A stretch of DNA of 64,000 nucleotides from Lysobacterales bacterium (lineage in GTDB: Bacteria; Pseudomonadota; Gammaproteobacteria; Xanthomonadales; Xanthomonadaceae), in contig JAFLEB010000001.1 in the NCBI GenBank assembly GCA_017302075.1, positions 21,649-85,648 of the forward strand, read 5' to 3'. The notes under the pieces are model-generated. The model was not told the origin of the DNA and searched no databases. It worked only from the letters and a program-made list of their open reading frames with translations. This document shows positions 36,636 through 45,641 of this stretch, in pieces (the stretch's first letter is position 1; each line of letters starts with the position of its first letter). The position numbers and the translations under genes were made by a program.

Positions 36636-36717
36636 GCTGTTTCCGTGCCGGCGGACCAGCCGCCGGGCGCTGTGAATCTCTGGAAGTGGAGGGTCCCGGC
36701 GTCGACCGGCGCGAACG

Positions 36718-37524
36718 TCAGTCGGAGGCGACCAACGAACCGCCAGAGGATACCGCAAAGCGCGCCACGTTCGCGCGCGCAAAGGGCGCCAGGTCCACGT
36801 CGCGGCCGAGGTTGCGAAGCTCGACCGCAGACGCGTTGCCGATGGTCAGTCGACCAACCTGAGCATGGGCAAAACGGCGTTCGCTACCCGCAGGCAGCAA
36901 CCCCTTCTCCACCACTTCGCCGGCGGGCGACATGACCTCGAGCCAGCTCTCCGCGTGGGTCCTGATCACCAGGCCCTCGCGCGCGGCGGCGCTGGCCGGC
37001 GACGTCATGGGTGCCATCGATGCCACCACCGTCCGCGGTGCCGCCGGCTTGGCGGATTCGACGCCTCCGAGCGCACCCGCTGGAAGATCCAGCGGGGCGG
37101 CGGGCTCCGGCTCGGCAGCGAGGCGTTCGCGGGTCGCGATCCACGCAGGCACCGCCAGCGACAGCGTCAGCACGATGTAGATCAACCTGCGCCCCACCTG
37201 CTCGGCCCACCACTGGGTCTGCGGGATGTGGCTGCGACTGACCAGGCGCGCCGGTTCCACCGGACCGACGTTCAGCGCCTCCATCATCGGCGCCGTGGTC
37301 AACCCGAGCAGGCGGGCGTAGCTGCGGACCTGCCCCCGCACGAAGACGGGCGCGCCGAGCCGCGACCAATCCTCCGACTCCAGCGAGCGCACCACGCGCG
37401 CCGGCATGTGCAGGCGGAGGGCGACGTCATCGACGCTCAGACCGGCGGCTTCACGGGCCGCGCGCAGGCGCTCGCCGCAGCCGGCGAGGGCTTGGTGGGT
37501 CGTGTCTGTCTGCGGGGCCGTCAT
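36718..37524 (-). CDS. rodZ: Cytoskeletal protein RodZ
   Basis: This protein has 268 residues. An N-terminal XRE-type helix-turn-helix (about 10-75, LRAAREAAGLSVDDVALRLH) contacts MreB. A membrane helix at about 112-132 (RLIYIVLTLSLAVPAWI) and a C-terminal periplasmic DUF4115-type beta domain (SWLEVMSPAGEVVEKGLL) follow. It controls rod shape. The ATG overlaps the pilF stop (ATGA). The gene normally following it, ispG, is absent here. Confidence 0.9.
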   Translation of the reverse strand: MTAPQTDTTHQALAGCGERLRAAREAAGLSVDDVALRLHMPARVVRSLESEDWSRLGAPVFVRGQVRSYARLLGLTTAPMMEALNVGPVEPARLVSRSHIPQTQWWAEQVGRRLIYIVLTLSLAVPAWIATRERLAAEPEPAAPLDLPAGALGGVESAKPAAPRTVVASMAPMTSPASAAAREGLVIRTHAESWLEVMSPAGEVVEKGLLPAGSERRFAHAQVGRLTIGNASAVELRNLGRDVDLAPFARANVARFAVSSGGSLVASD

Positions 37525-38322
37525 GGCGTTGGCGGTGCGCGTTGCGTGGCGGAGGACGCTGCTTGCAAGCGCATACGATAACGCGCCGCGGCCTCGTTGT
37601 CGCCCAGCGCATCCTCGACCTGGGCCGCGAGGCGCAATGCCGCGAGGTCGTTCGGGTTCAGTTCCAGCCAGCGTTCGAGGAAGGCGCGGGCCTCGAGATG
37701 TCGACCTCGCCCAGCCTCCAACGCCGCCATGCCCGCCAGGGCTTGCACGTGGGTGGGCTGAGTCGCCAAGGCGAGCCGCCAGCTGGCTTCGGCCCGCGCA
37801 GCAAGGCCGGCCTTGGCGGCGCAATCGCCCGCATTGGCCGCCGCGTTCGCCGGGGTGGGATACGTCGGGTCGGCCACTGCACGGTCGAACCATTCGAGCG
37901 ATGCCCCGGCCTGCCCAGTCGCACACAGCCAACCGCCGTAGTTGTTGGCATAGGTGCCATTGCCGGGCGCCGCGCTTGCCGCTGCCCGGTAGTACCCTCC
38001 CGCGGCCTCGCGCTGCCCGCGGGCATCGGCGACGACGCCAAGCAGCGTGTTCGCATCGCCCGCCGGCGCGCCCGCTTGCAGCGAGGCTTTGGCAAGCGAC
38101 TCGGCGCGCACAAGATCGCCGAGCCGGTAGGCATCGACCGCGGATTGCAGCAGCTGGACGGGATCAGCGGAGCGTTTGCCGGGCTTGCCGCTGACGTCGC
38201 GATCCGGGGCGACCTGCCTGAATTCGCCACGCTCGGCGGAAGGCCGGATGAAGCTCAATCGGTCCATCGCGCGGCACCCAGCGAGCAGGACCACGACCAA
38301 CGACAGCACGGCGATGCCAATG

Positions 38323-38333
<11 letters not shown>
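37521..38333 (-). CDS. pilF: Type IV pilus biogenesis lipoprotein PilF/PilW
   Basis: This 270-residue TPR lipoprotein is the pilotin for the PilQ secretin. A signal peptide ends in a lipobox (VVVLLAGC, Cys20), followed by TPR units (for example [20 protein letters not shown]). It overlaps rlmN by 11 bases and rodZ by four. The rlmN-pilF-rodZ order is conserved in gammaproteobacteria. Confidence 0.9.
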
Positions 38334-39546
<1,213 letters not shown>

Positions 39547-39568
39547 TGCGTGTTCCGATGCCGCGCGA

Positions 39569-39994
39569 TCAGCGCGCGTAGACGTCGGTGGCCGGGAAGA
39601 AGTACGCGATCTCGATCGCCGCGTTCTCCAGCGAATCCGAACCGTGCACCGCGTTCGCATCGATGCTGTCGGCGAAGTCGGCGCGGATGGTGCCCGGGGC
39701 GGCATCCTTAGGATTGGTGGCGCCCATCAGCTCGCGGTTCTTCAGCACCGCGCCCTCGCCTTCCAGCACCTGGATCATCACCGGACCGGAGGTCATGAAC
39801 TCGACCAGCGCGTTGTAGAACGGGCGCTCGCGGTGGACCGCGTAGAAGCCCTCAGCCTCGGCTTTGGACAGGTGCTTCATGCGGGCGGCGACGACCTTCA
39901 GGCCGGCCTTCTCGAAACGGGCGTAGATCTCGCCGATCACGTTCTTGGCGACCGCGTCGGGCTTGATGATGGAAATGGTGCGCTCCAGCGCCAT
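39569..39994 (-). CDS. ndk: Nucleoside diphosphate kinase
   Basis: This 141-residue enzyme transfers the gamma-phosphate from ATP to nucleoside diphosphates. The opening [18 protein letters not shown] and the active-site NAVHGSDS with His117 are clear. Length is exact for the family. It heads the leftward ndk-rlmN-pilF-rodZ block and has a terminator-like hairpin in its leader. Confidence 0.98.
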   Translation of the reverse strand: MALERTISIIKPDAVAKNVIGEIYARFEKAGLKVVAARMKHLSKAEAEGFYAVHRERPFYNALVEFMTSGPVMIQVLEGEGAVLKNRELMGATNPKDAAPGTIRADFADSIDANAVHGSDSLENAAIEIAYFFPATDVYAR

Positions 39995-40045
39995 GGGAAT
40001 TCTCCGGTTGGCGGGCCGGCGATCGCGTCGCGGGCCCGAAGATAA

Positions 40046-40074
40046 CAGAAAAACCCGCGTACTGGCGCGGGTTT
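40046..40074 (-). terminator. Terminator-like hairpin upstream of ndk
   Basis: On the minus strand, arms AAACCCGCG and CGCGGGTTT (40074-40066 and 40059-40051 regions) with a six-base loop run into TTTTCTG. It sits about 52 bases before the ndk start. A TAGAAT box lies just upstream (40100-40095). It could be an attenuator in the ndk leader or a stop for antisense transcription from the fad side. Confidence 0.55.
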
Positions 40075-40153
40075 GGCCGATATGGCTGCGGCGAATTCTA
40101 ACCCATGCGAGGCCTCCGCTCCAGCTGGCGATCCCGGCTGGGGCGACCTCCGG

Positions 40154-40199
40154 TTGACGAACTGGCACCCCCGGGCCTAGGATCAAACAAGCGTTTGAT
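40154..40199 (+). promoter_or_regulatory. Promoter with PsrA-like operator for the fad operon
   Basis: TTGACG (40154-40159) and TAGGAT (40178-40183) form a promoter with an 18-base spacer. A perfect palindrome, ATCAAAC/GTTTGAT (40182-40188 and 40193-40199), covers the -10 end and start site. The CAAAC...GTTTG pattern matches operators of PsrA-type TetR repressors. This suggests autoregulation of the downstream repressor and its fad genes. Confidence 0.78.
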
Positions 40200-40215
40200 T
40201 CAGGGAATGACCGGC

Positions 40216-40842
40216 ATGAGCCTGCAGCACTTCTCGACCAAGGACCGGATCCTCCACGCCGCGGAGGAATTGTTCGCCCAGCAGGGCTTCGCCTCGACCT
40301 CGCTGCGCCAGGTCACCAGCCGAGCGGACGTGAACATCGCGGCGGTGAACTACCACTTCGGCAGCAAGGACAACCTCGTGAACGAGGTGTTCCGGCGCCG
40401 CATGGACGAAATGAGCGCGCAGCGCCTGGAGGCGCTCGAGGCCGCCACGCGCAACGCCCCCGGCCAGCTGGAGCCGGTGCTGGCCGCGTTCGTCGAACCC
40501 GCGCTGGCCATGGCCCAGGATCGCCACGGCGGTGGCGCCTTCATCCGGGTGATCGCCCGCGCCTATGCCGAGAGCAACGAAGGCCTGCGCAAGTTCCTCT
40601 CCGAACAGTACGGGCACGTCCTCCGCGAGTTCGCCAAGGCGATCGACGCCTGCGTCCCCGGCCTCGGCAAGGAGGAGCTCTACCGCCGCCTGGACTTCCT
40701 CTCGGGCGCGCTGACCTACGCGATGGCCGACTTCGGGCTGATCAAGCGCCCCAGCGGCGTCTCCGACAGCCAGCACCGGCAACGCGCCGCCGCTGCCCTG
40801 ATCCGTTTCGCCGCCGCCGGTTTCAAGGCGGTCGCTTCCTGA
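40216..40842 (+). CDS. TetR-family repressor, PsrA-like
   Basis: This protein has 208 residues from the ATG at 40216, which has AGGGA at a good distance; the ATG at 40207 is too close to it. The N-terminal helix-turn-helix domain ([34 protein letters not shown]) strongly resembles PsrA, which represses beta-oxidation genes and is released by long-chain acyl-CoA. The C-terminal ligand domain is helical. It lies 21 bases before fadN, with its own operator upstream. Confidence 0.85.
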   Translation: MSLQHFSTKDRILHAAEELFAQQGFASTSLRQVTSRADVNIAAVNYHFGSKDNLVNEVFRRRMDEMSAQRLEALEAATRNAPGQLEPVLAAFVEPALAMAQDRHGGGAFIRVIARAYAESNEGLRKFLSEQYGHVLREFAKAIDACVPGLGKEELYRRLDFLSGALTYAMADFGLIKRPSGVSDSQHRQRAAAALIRFAAAGFKAVAS

Positions 40843-40863
40843 TATTTCAAGGAGTTGCAAGAC

Positions 40864-43236
40864 ATGTCTGAGAAATTGCTTGTACGCCGTGCGGCGGTCC
40901 TCGGCGCCGGGGTGATGGGCGCGCAGCTCGCGGCCCACTTGGTCAATGCGGGCGTCGACACCGTCCTGTTCGACCTGCCGGCCAAGGACGGCGACCCGAA
41001 CGGCATCGTCGCCAAGGCGATCGCCAACCTCGGCAAGTTGTCGCCCGCGCCGCTGGCGACCAAGGCGCTGGCCGAGCGGATCGTCCCGGCGAACTACGAG
41101 ACCGGCCTGGAGCACCTGCGCGGCTGCGACCTGGTCATCGAAGCGATCGCCGAGCGGATGGACTGGAAGCAGGACCTGTATCGCAAGATCGCCCCGTTCG
41201 TGCCCGCCACGGCGGTGCTGGCCAGCAATACCTCCGGGCTGGGCATCAATGCCTTGGCCGACGTGCTTCCCGAGGAATTGCGCCACCGCTTCTGCGGCGT
41301 GCACTTCTTCAACCCGCCCCGCTACATGCACTTGGCCGAGCTGATCCCGGCACGCGGCACCGACCCGGCGGTCCTCGAGGGCCTGGAAACCTTCCTGACC
41401 ACCACCCTCGGCAAGGGCGTGGTGTACGCGAAGGACACGCCCAACTTCATCGGCAACCGGATCGGCGTGTTCTCGATCCTGTCGGTGATCCACCATACGC
41501 ATGCCTTCGGCCTGGGCTTCGACGAAGTCGACGGGCTGACCGGCCCCCTGCTGGGGCGACCGAAGTCGGCGACCTACCGCACCTCGGACGTGGTCGGGCT
41601 GGACACCATGGCCCACGTCATCAAGACGATGGCCGACACCCTGCAGGACGACCCGTGGCACCGTTACTTCCAGTCCCCGGACTGGCTGCAGGCCCTCATC
41701 GCCAAGGGCGCGCTGGGCCAGAAGACCGGCGCGGGCATCTTCCGCAAGGTCGGCAAGGACATCGTGGTGCTGGACCTGGCGGCGCAGGATTACCGCCCCG
41801 CCGACCGCGGCGCGGCGCCGGAAGTGGTCGAGATCCTGAAGACGAAGGATCCCGCCGAGAAGTTCCGCCTGCTGCGCGAGAGCGCGCATCCGCAGGCGCG
41901 CTTCCTGTGGGCCTGCTTCCGCGACCTGTTCCATTACAGCGCCTTCCACCTGAAGGACATCGCCGAGACAGCGCGCGACGTGGACCTCGCCATCCGCTGG
42001 GGCTACGGCTGGTCGCTGGGTCCGTTCGAAACCTGGCAGGCCGCCGGCTGGAAGCAGGTGGCGCAATGGATCGCCGACGACATCCTCGCCGGCGCGGCCA
42101 TGAGCAGCGCCCCCCTGCCCGACTGGGTGTTCGACGGGCGCGATGGCGTGCATGGCACCGAGGGCAGCTACAGCCCGGCCAAGGACACCAAGCTGCCGCG
42201 TTCGTCGCTGCCGGTGTACCGCCGCCAGCGATTCCCGGACCCGCTGCTGGGCGAACGCTTCCCGCAGGGCGAGACGGTGTTCGAGAACGACGGCGTGCGC
42301 CTGTGGACGGATGGCGACGACATCGGCGTGGTCGGCTTCAAGACCAAGATGCACACGGTGTCGGATGCCGTGCTCGACGGCATGCAGGAGGCGATCGGCA
42401 TCGCCGAGCGCCGCTTCAAGGGCCTCGTGATCTGGCAGCCGAAGGAGCCGTTCTCCGCCGGCGCCGACCTCGCCGGTGCTTTGGGCGCACTGCAAGCCGG
42501 CAAGCTCGCCGAGTTCGAGGCGATGGTCGCCAACTTCCAGGCCACCAGCCAGCGCATCAAGTATTCGCTGGTGCCGGTGGTCGCGGCGGTGCGCGGCCTG
42601 GCGCTCGGCGGCGGCTGCGAGTTCCAGATGCACAGCGCGCGCACGGTGGCCCACCTCGAGAGCTACATCGGCTTGGTCGAGGCCGGGGTTGGCCTGCTCC
42701 CCGCGGGCGGCGGCCTGAAGGAGATCGCGGTGCGCGCCTCCGAGGCCGCCGGCGCGAACGGCGACGTGTTCGCGGAGCTGAAGAAGACCTTCGAAACCGT
42801 GGCGATGGCCAAGGTGTCCACCTCCGCCGTCGAGGCGAAGGAACTCGGCCTGCTGCGGGCCGGCGACAAGGTCGCCTTCCACGCCCAGGAGCTGCTGTAC
42901 ATCGCCAAGCAGGAAGCCCTGGCCCTGCACGAAACCGGCTACCGCCCGCCGATGCCGGCACGGCGCATCCGGGTCGCCGGCGACGTCGGCATCGCAACCT
43001 TCCGGATGCTGCTGATCAACATGCTGGAAGGCCGCTTCATCAGCGCCTACGACGACGAGATCGCCACCCGCATCGCCACCGTGCTGTGCGGCGGCGACGT
43101 GGACCGCGGCGCGATGGTGGACGAGGACTGGCTGCTCAAGCTGGAGCGCAAGCACTTCGTCGAGCTGGCCCAGCAAGAGAAGACCCAGGCCCGCATCGGC
43201 CACATGCTGAAGACCGGCAAGCCCCTGCGGAATTGA
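40864..43236 (+). CDS. fadN: 3-hydroxyacyl-CoA dehydrogenase/enoyl-CoA hydratase (FadN type)
   Basis: This 790-residue protein has AAGGAG nine bases before its ATG. It catalyses two steps of fatty acid beta-oxidation. The dehydrogenase comes first: NAD motif GAGVMGAQLA (about 13-22), HFFNPPRYMHLAEL and KDTPNFIGNRIG. The hydratase-like domain follows in the last third (WQPKEPFSAGADL, VRGLALGGGCEF, GLVEAGVGLLPAGGG). This order is opposite to E. coli FadB and equals Bacillus FadN. The fadA gene follows after a hairpin-rich spacer. Confidence 0.93.
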   Translation: MSEKLLVRRAAVLGAGVMGAQLAAHLVNAGVDTVLFDLPAKDGDPNGIVAKAIANLGKLSPAPLATKALAERIVPANYETGLEHLRGCDLVIEAIAERMDWKQDLYRKIAPFVPATAVLASNTSGLGINALADVLPEELRHRFCGVHFFNPPRYMHLAELIPARGTDPAVLEGLETFLTTTLGKGVVYAKDTPNFIGNRIGVFSILSVIHHTHAFGLGFDEVDGLTGPLLGRPKSATYRTSDVVGLDTMAHVIKTMADTLQDDPWHRYFQSPDWLQALIAKGALGQKTGAGIFRKVGKDIVVLDLAAQDYRPADRGAAPEVVEILKTKDPAEKFRLLRESAHPQARFLWACFRDLFHYSAFHLKDIAETARDVDLAIRWGYGWSLGPFETWQAAGWKQVAQWIADDILAGAAMSSAPLPDWVFDGRDGVHGTEGSYSPAKDTKLPRSSLPVYRRQRFPDPLLGERFPQGETVFENDGVRLWTDGDDIGVVGFKTKMHTVSDAVLDGMQEAIGIAERRFKGLVIWQPKEPFSAGADLAGALGALQAGKLAEFEAMVANFQATSQRIKYSLVPVVAAVRGLALGGGCEFQMHSARTVAHLESYIGLVEAGVGLLPAGGGLKEIAVRASEAAGANGDVFAELKKTFETVAMAKVSTSAVEAKELGLLRAGDKVAFHAQELLYIAKQEALALHETGYRPPMPARRIRVAGDVGIATFRMLLINMLEGRFISAYDDEIATRIATVLCGGDVDRGAMVDEDWLLKLERKHFVELAQQEKTQARIGHMLKTGKPLRN

Positions 43237-43237
43237 T

Positions 43238-43353
43238 CGTGGGAAAGATCGGGCCTCCTGCCACGACTTTCCCGGCGCGGGCGAATGGCGTGACATTCGC
43301 CCGCTTGCGCGGCATCGCATGCGATGCCGCGGCGGCACGTCCCCGTGCCGCCG
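43238..43353. repeat. Tandem hairpins in the fadN-fadA spacer
   Basis: The 142-base spacer is almost filled by inverted repeats: GGGAAAG/CTTTCCC (43241-43247, 43267-43273); GCGGGCGAATG/CATTCGCCCGC (43277-43287, 43294-43304); a 22-base perfect palindrome centred on GCATGC (43309-43330); and CGGCGGCACG/CGTGCCGCCG (43330-43339, 43344-43353). No T-tract follows. They may protect or process the intercistronic mRNA. Confidence 0.8.
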
Positions 43354-43378
43354 ACACCCCAGACATCGGAGTCCATTC

Positions 43379-44584
43379 ATGAGCAAGCAGATCCAGGACG
43401 CCTACATCGTCGCCGCCACCCGGACCCCGGTCGGCAAGGCCCCGAAGGGCGTGTTCCGCAACACCCGTCCCGACGACATGCTGGCGCACGTGCTGAAGGC
43501 CGTCGTCGCGCAGGCGCCGGGCATCGACGTCAGCCGCATCGACGACGCGATCATCGGCTGCGCCATGCCCGAGGGCGAGCAAGGCATGAACGTGGCGCGC
43601 ATCGGCGTGCTGCTGGCCGGCCTGCCTGACACCATCGCCGCGCAGACCATCAACCGCTTCTGCTCGTCCGGCCTGCAGGCCGTTGCGCTCGCGGCCGACC
43701 AGATCCGCCTGGGCAACGCCGACCTCATGCTGGCCGGCGGCACCGAGTCGATGTCGATGGTGCCGATGATGGGCAACAAGGTCGCGCTGTCGCCGTCGGT
43801 GTTCCGCGACGACCACGTGGCCATCGCCTACGGCATGGGCATCACCGCCGAGAAGGTGGCCGAGGAGTGGAAGGTGTCGCGCGAGGCGCAGGACGCCTTC
43901 GCCCTCGCCTCGCACCAGAAGGCGCTGGCGGCGCAGGCCGCGGGCGAGTTCCGCGACGAGATCACGCCGTACGAGGTCGTCGCCCGCCTGCCCGACCTCG
44001 CCGGCAACGCCATCCGCCTGAAGCAGCTGCTGGTCGAACACGACGAAGGCCCGCGCGCCGACACCTCGGCCGAGGGCCTGGGGAAGCTGCGGCCGGTGTT
44101 CCGCAACGGCCAGTTCGGCGGCACCGTGACCGCGGGCAACTCGTCGCAGATGAGCGACGGCGCCGGCGCGGTGCTGCTGGCTTCCGAGCAGGCCATCAAG
44201 GACTACGGCCTGACCCCGCTGGCCCGCTTCGTCAGCTTCAGCGTGGCCGGCGTGCGCCCGGAAGTGATGGGCATCGGCCCGATCGCCGCGATCCCGAAGG
44301 CGCTGCGCCAGGCCGGGCTGACCAAGGACCAACTGGACTGGATCGAGCTCAACGAGGCCTTCGCCGCGCAGGCCCTCGCGGTGATCGGCGACAGCGAACT
44401 GGATCCCGCCAAGGTCAACCCACTGGGTGGGGCGATCGCGCTGGGCCATCCGTTGGGCGCCACCGGCGCGATCCGCACCGCCACCCTGCTGCATGGCCTG
44501 CGCCGCCGCCAGCAGAAGTACGGCATGGTGACCATGTGCATCGGCACCGGCATGGGCGCTGCGGGGATCTTCGAATCGCTGTAA
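43379..44584 (+). CDS. fadA: Acetyl-CoA acyltransferase (3-ketoacyl-CoA thiolase)
   Basis: This protein has 401 residues from the ATG at 43379. It carries out thiolytic cleavage in beta-oxidation. The nucleophile is Cys95 in NRFCSSGLQA, the catalytic His is in GHPLGATGA, and the second Cys is in CIGTGMGAAGIF. Length and motifs fit degradative thiolases. It is co-directional with fadN, completing the beta-oxidation pair. Confidence 0.95.
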   Translation: MSKQIQDAYIVAATRTPVGKAPKGVFRNTRPDDMLAHVLKAVVAQAPGIDVSRIDDAIIGCAMPEGEQGMNVARIGVLLAGLPDTIAAQTINRFCSSGLQAVALAADQIRLGNADLMLAGGTESMSMVPMMGNKVALSPSVFRDDHVAIAYGMGITAEKVAEEWKVSREAQDAFALASHQKALAAQAAGEFRDEITPYEVVARLPDLAGNAIRLKQLLVEHDEGPRADTSAEGLGKLRPVFRNGQFGGTVTAGNSSQMSDGAGAVLLASEQAIKDYGLTPLARFVSFSVAGVRPEVMGIGPIAAIPKALRQAGLTKDQLDWIELNEAFAAQALAVIGDSELDPAKVNPLGGAIALGHPLGATGAIRTATLLHGLRRRQQKYGMVTMCIGTGMGAAGIFESL

Positions 44585-44609
44585 TCACACCGCGCATGCG
44601 ATAGACCGA

Positions 44610-44709
44610 CGTCTGCCTGGACGGGCGATAGCCGCGAAATCGAGGAGGAGGCATCGGCCTTTGGCCGATGCCGGGGGATATTCGCGGCAAGCGTCCGGCC
44701 TGACAGACG
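44610..44709. repeat. Nested 100-base inverted-repeat element between fadA and galU
   Basis: Four coaxial stems are nested: CGTCTG/CAGACG (44610-44615, 44704-44709), GGACG/CGTCC (44619-44623, 44692-44696), GCCGCGAA/TTCGCGGC (44631-44638, 44681-44688) and GCATCGGCC/GGCCGATGC (44651-44659, 44663-44671) with a TTT loop. It occupies most of the convergent fadA/galU gap. It may act as a two-way terminator, a structured RNA or a small mobile palindromic element. Confidence 0.75.
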
Positions 44710-44726
44710 GAGCGCCTGTCGAAAAA

Positions 44727-45641
44727 TCAGTTCTCGACCACGCCCATTTCGTCCAGCGCGTTCTGCATCAGCTTGCGCGCGGCATCGCTGAGCAGCTCGT
44801 GGTCCAGCGCATAGCGCACGGTGGCCTCGATCAGCCCCAGGTGGGTACCGCAATCGAAGCGGGTGCCGTGGAAGCGGAACGCATCCACTTGCTCCAATGG
44901 CAACAGCTGCGCGATGGCATCGGTCAGCTGGATTTCCCCGCCTGCGCCCTGCTGCGTGGTTTCGAGCAGATCGAAGATCGCGGGGTTGAGGATATAACGG
45001 CCGACCACGGCAAGGTTGCTGGGCGCGTCCGCCGGCTTCGGCTTCTCGACGATCTGGCGGATGCGCCCGGCCTGTCCGTCGAAGCTGTCGGTGGCGACGA
45101 TGCCGTAGCTGCCGGTTTGCGCGCGCGGCACGTCCTGCACGGCGATGGCGCTGCCGCCGGTCCGTTGCGCGTGGTCCGCCATCTGCTTCAAGGCGCCATC
45201 GCCTCGACTCCAGATCAGGTCGTCCGGCAGCAGCACCGCGAAGGGTTCGTTGCCGACCACCGGTTTCGCGCAGAGCACGGCGTGGCCCAGTCCCAGTGCC
45301 TCGGCCTGGGTCACGAACACCGCGCGCACGCCCTCCGGCAACACGTTCCGCACCAGCGCGAGCTGTTCGGCCTTGCCGGCGCGTTCCAGCTTCTGCTCGA
45401 GCTCGTACGCCTTGTCGAAATAGTCGGCCACCGCGTGCTTGTAGCGGTTGGTGATGAACACCAGGGTGTCGCAACCCGCCTCGATCGCCTCGTCCACCGC
45501 GTACTGGATCAGCGGCTTGTCGACGATGGGCAGCATCTCCTTCGGGACCGTCTTGGTCGCCGGCAGGAAACGGGTCCCCAAGCCCGCGACGGGGAACACG
45601 GCGATCCGCACCCTCCGTTTTCCGCCCGATGCGCCGATCAC
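44727..45641 (-). CDS. galU: UTP-glucose-1-phosphate uridylyltransferase
   Basis: This 304-residue protein starts at a GTG overlapping the upstream stop. It makes UDP-glucose for polysaccharide and LPS synthesis. The signature VFPVAGLGTRFLPATK is near the N-terminus, followed by KEMLPIVDKPLIQYAVDEA and LPDDLIW. It is the last gene of the leftward polysaccharide block. Confidence 0.95.
   Translation of the reverse strand: MIGASGGKRRVRIAVFPVAGLGTRFLPATKTVPKEMLPIVDKPLIQYAVDEAIEAGCDTLVFITNRYKHAVADYFDKAYELEQKLERAGKAEQLALVRNVLPEGVRAVFVTQAEALGLGHAVLCAKPVVGNEPFAVLLPDDLIWSRGDGALKQMADHAQRTGGSAIAVQDVPRAQTGSYGIVATDSFDGQAGRIRQIVEKPKPADAPSNLAVVGRYILNPAIFDLLETTQQGAGGEIQLTDAIAQLLPLEQVDAFRFHGTRFDCGTHLGLIEATVRYALDHELLSDAARKLMQNALDEMGVVEN

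Noticed and set aside
43238..43353. CRISPR-like array
   Set aside because: The repeats are inverted, differ from one another and have no uniform spacers.
40183..43386. Long minus-strand frame (over 1000 codons) opposite fadN
   Set aside because: It is a shadow of high-G+C codon use; its product is low-complexity and lacks motifs, while the plus-strand frame has clear catalytic residues.
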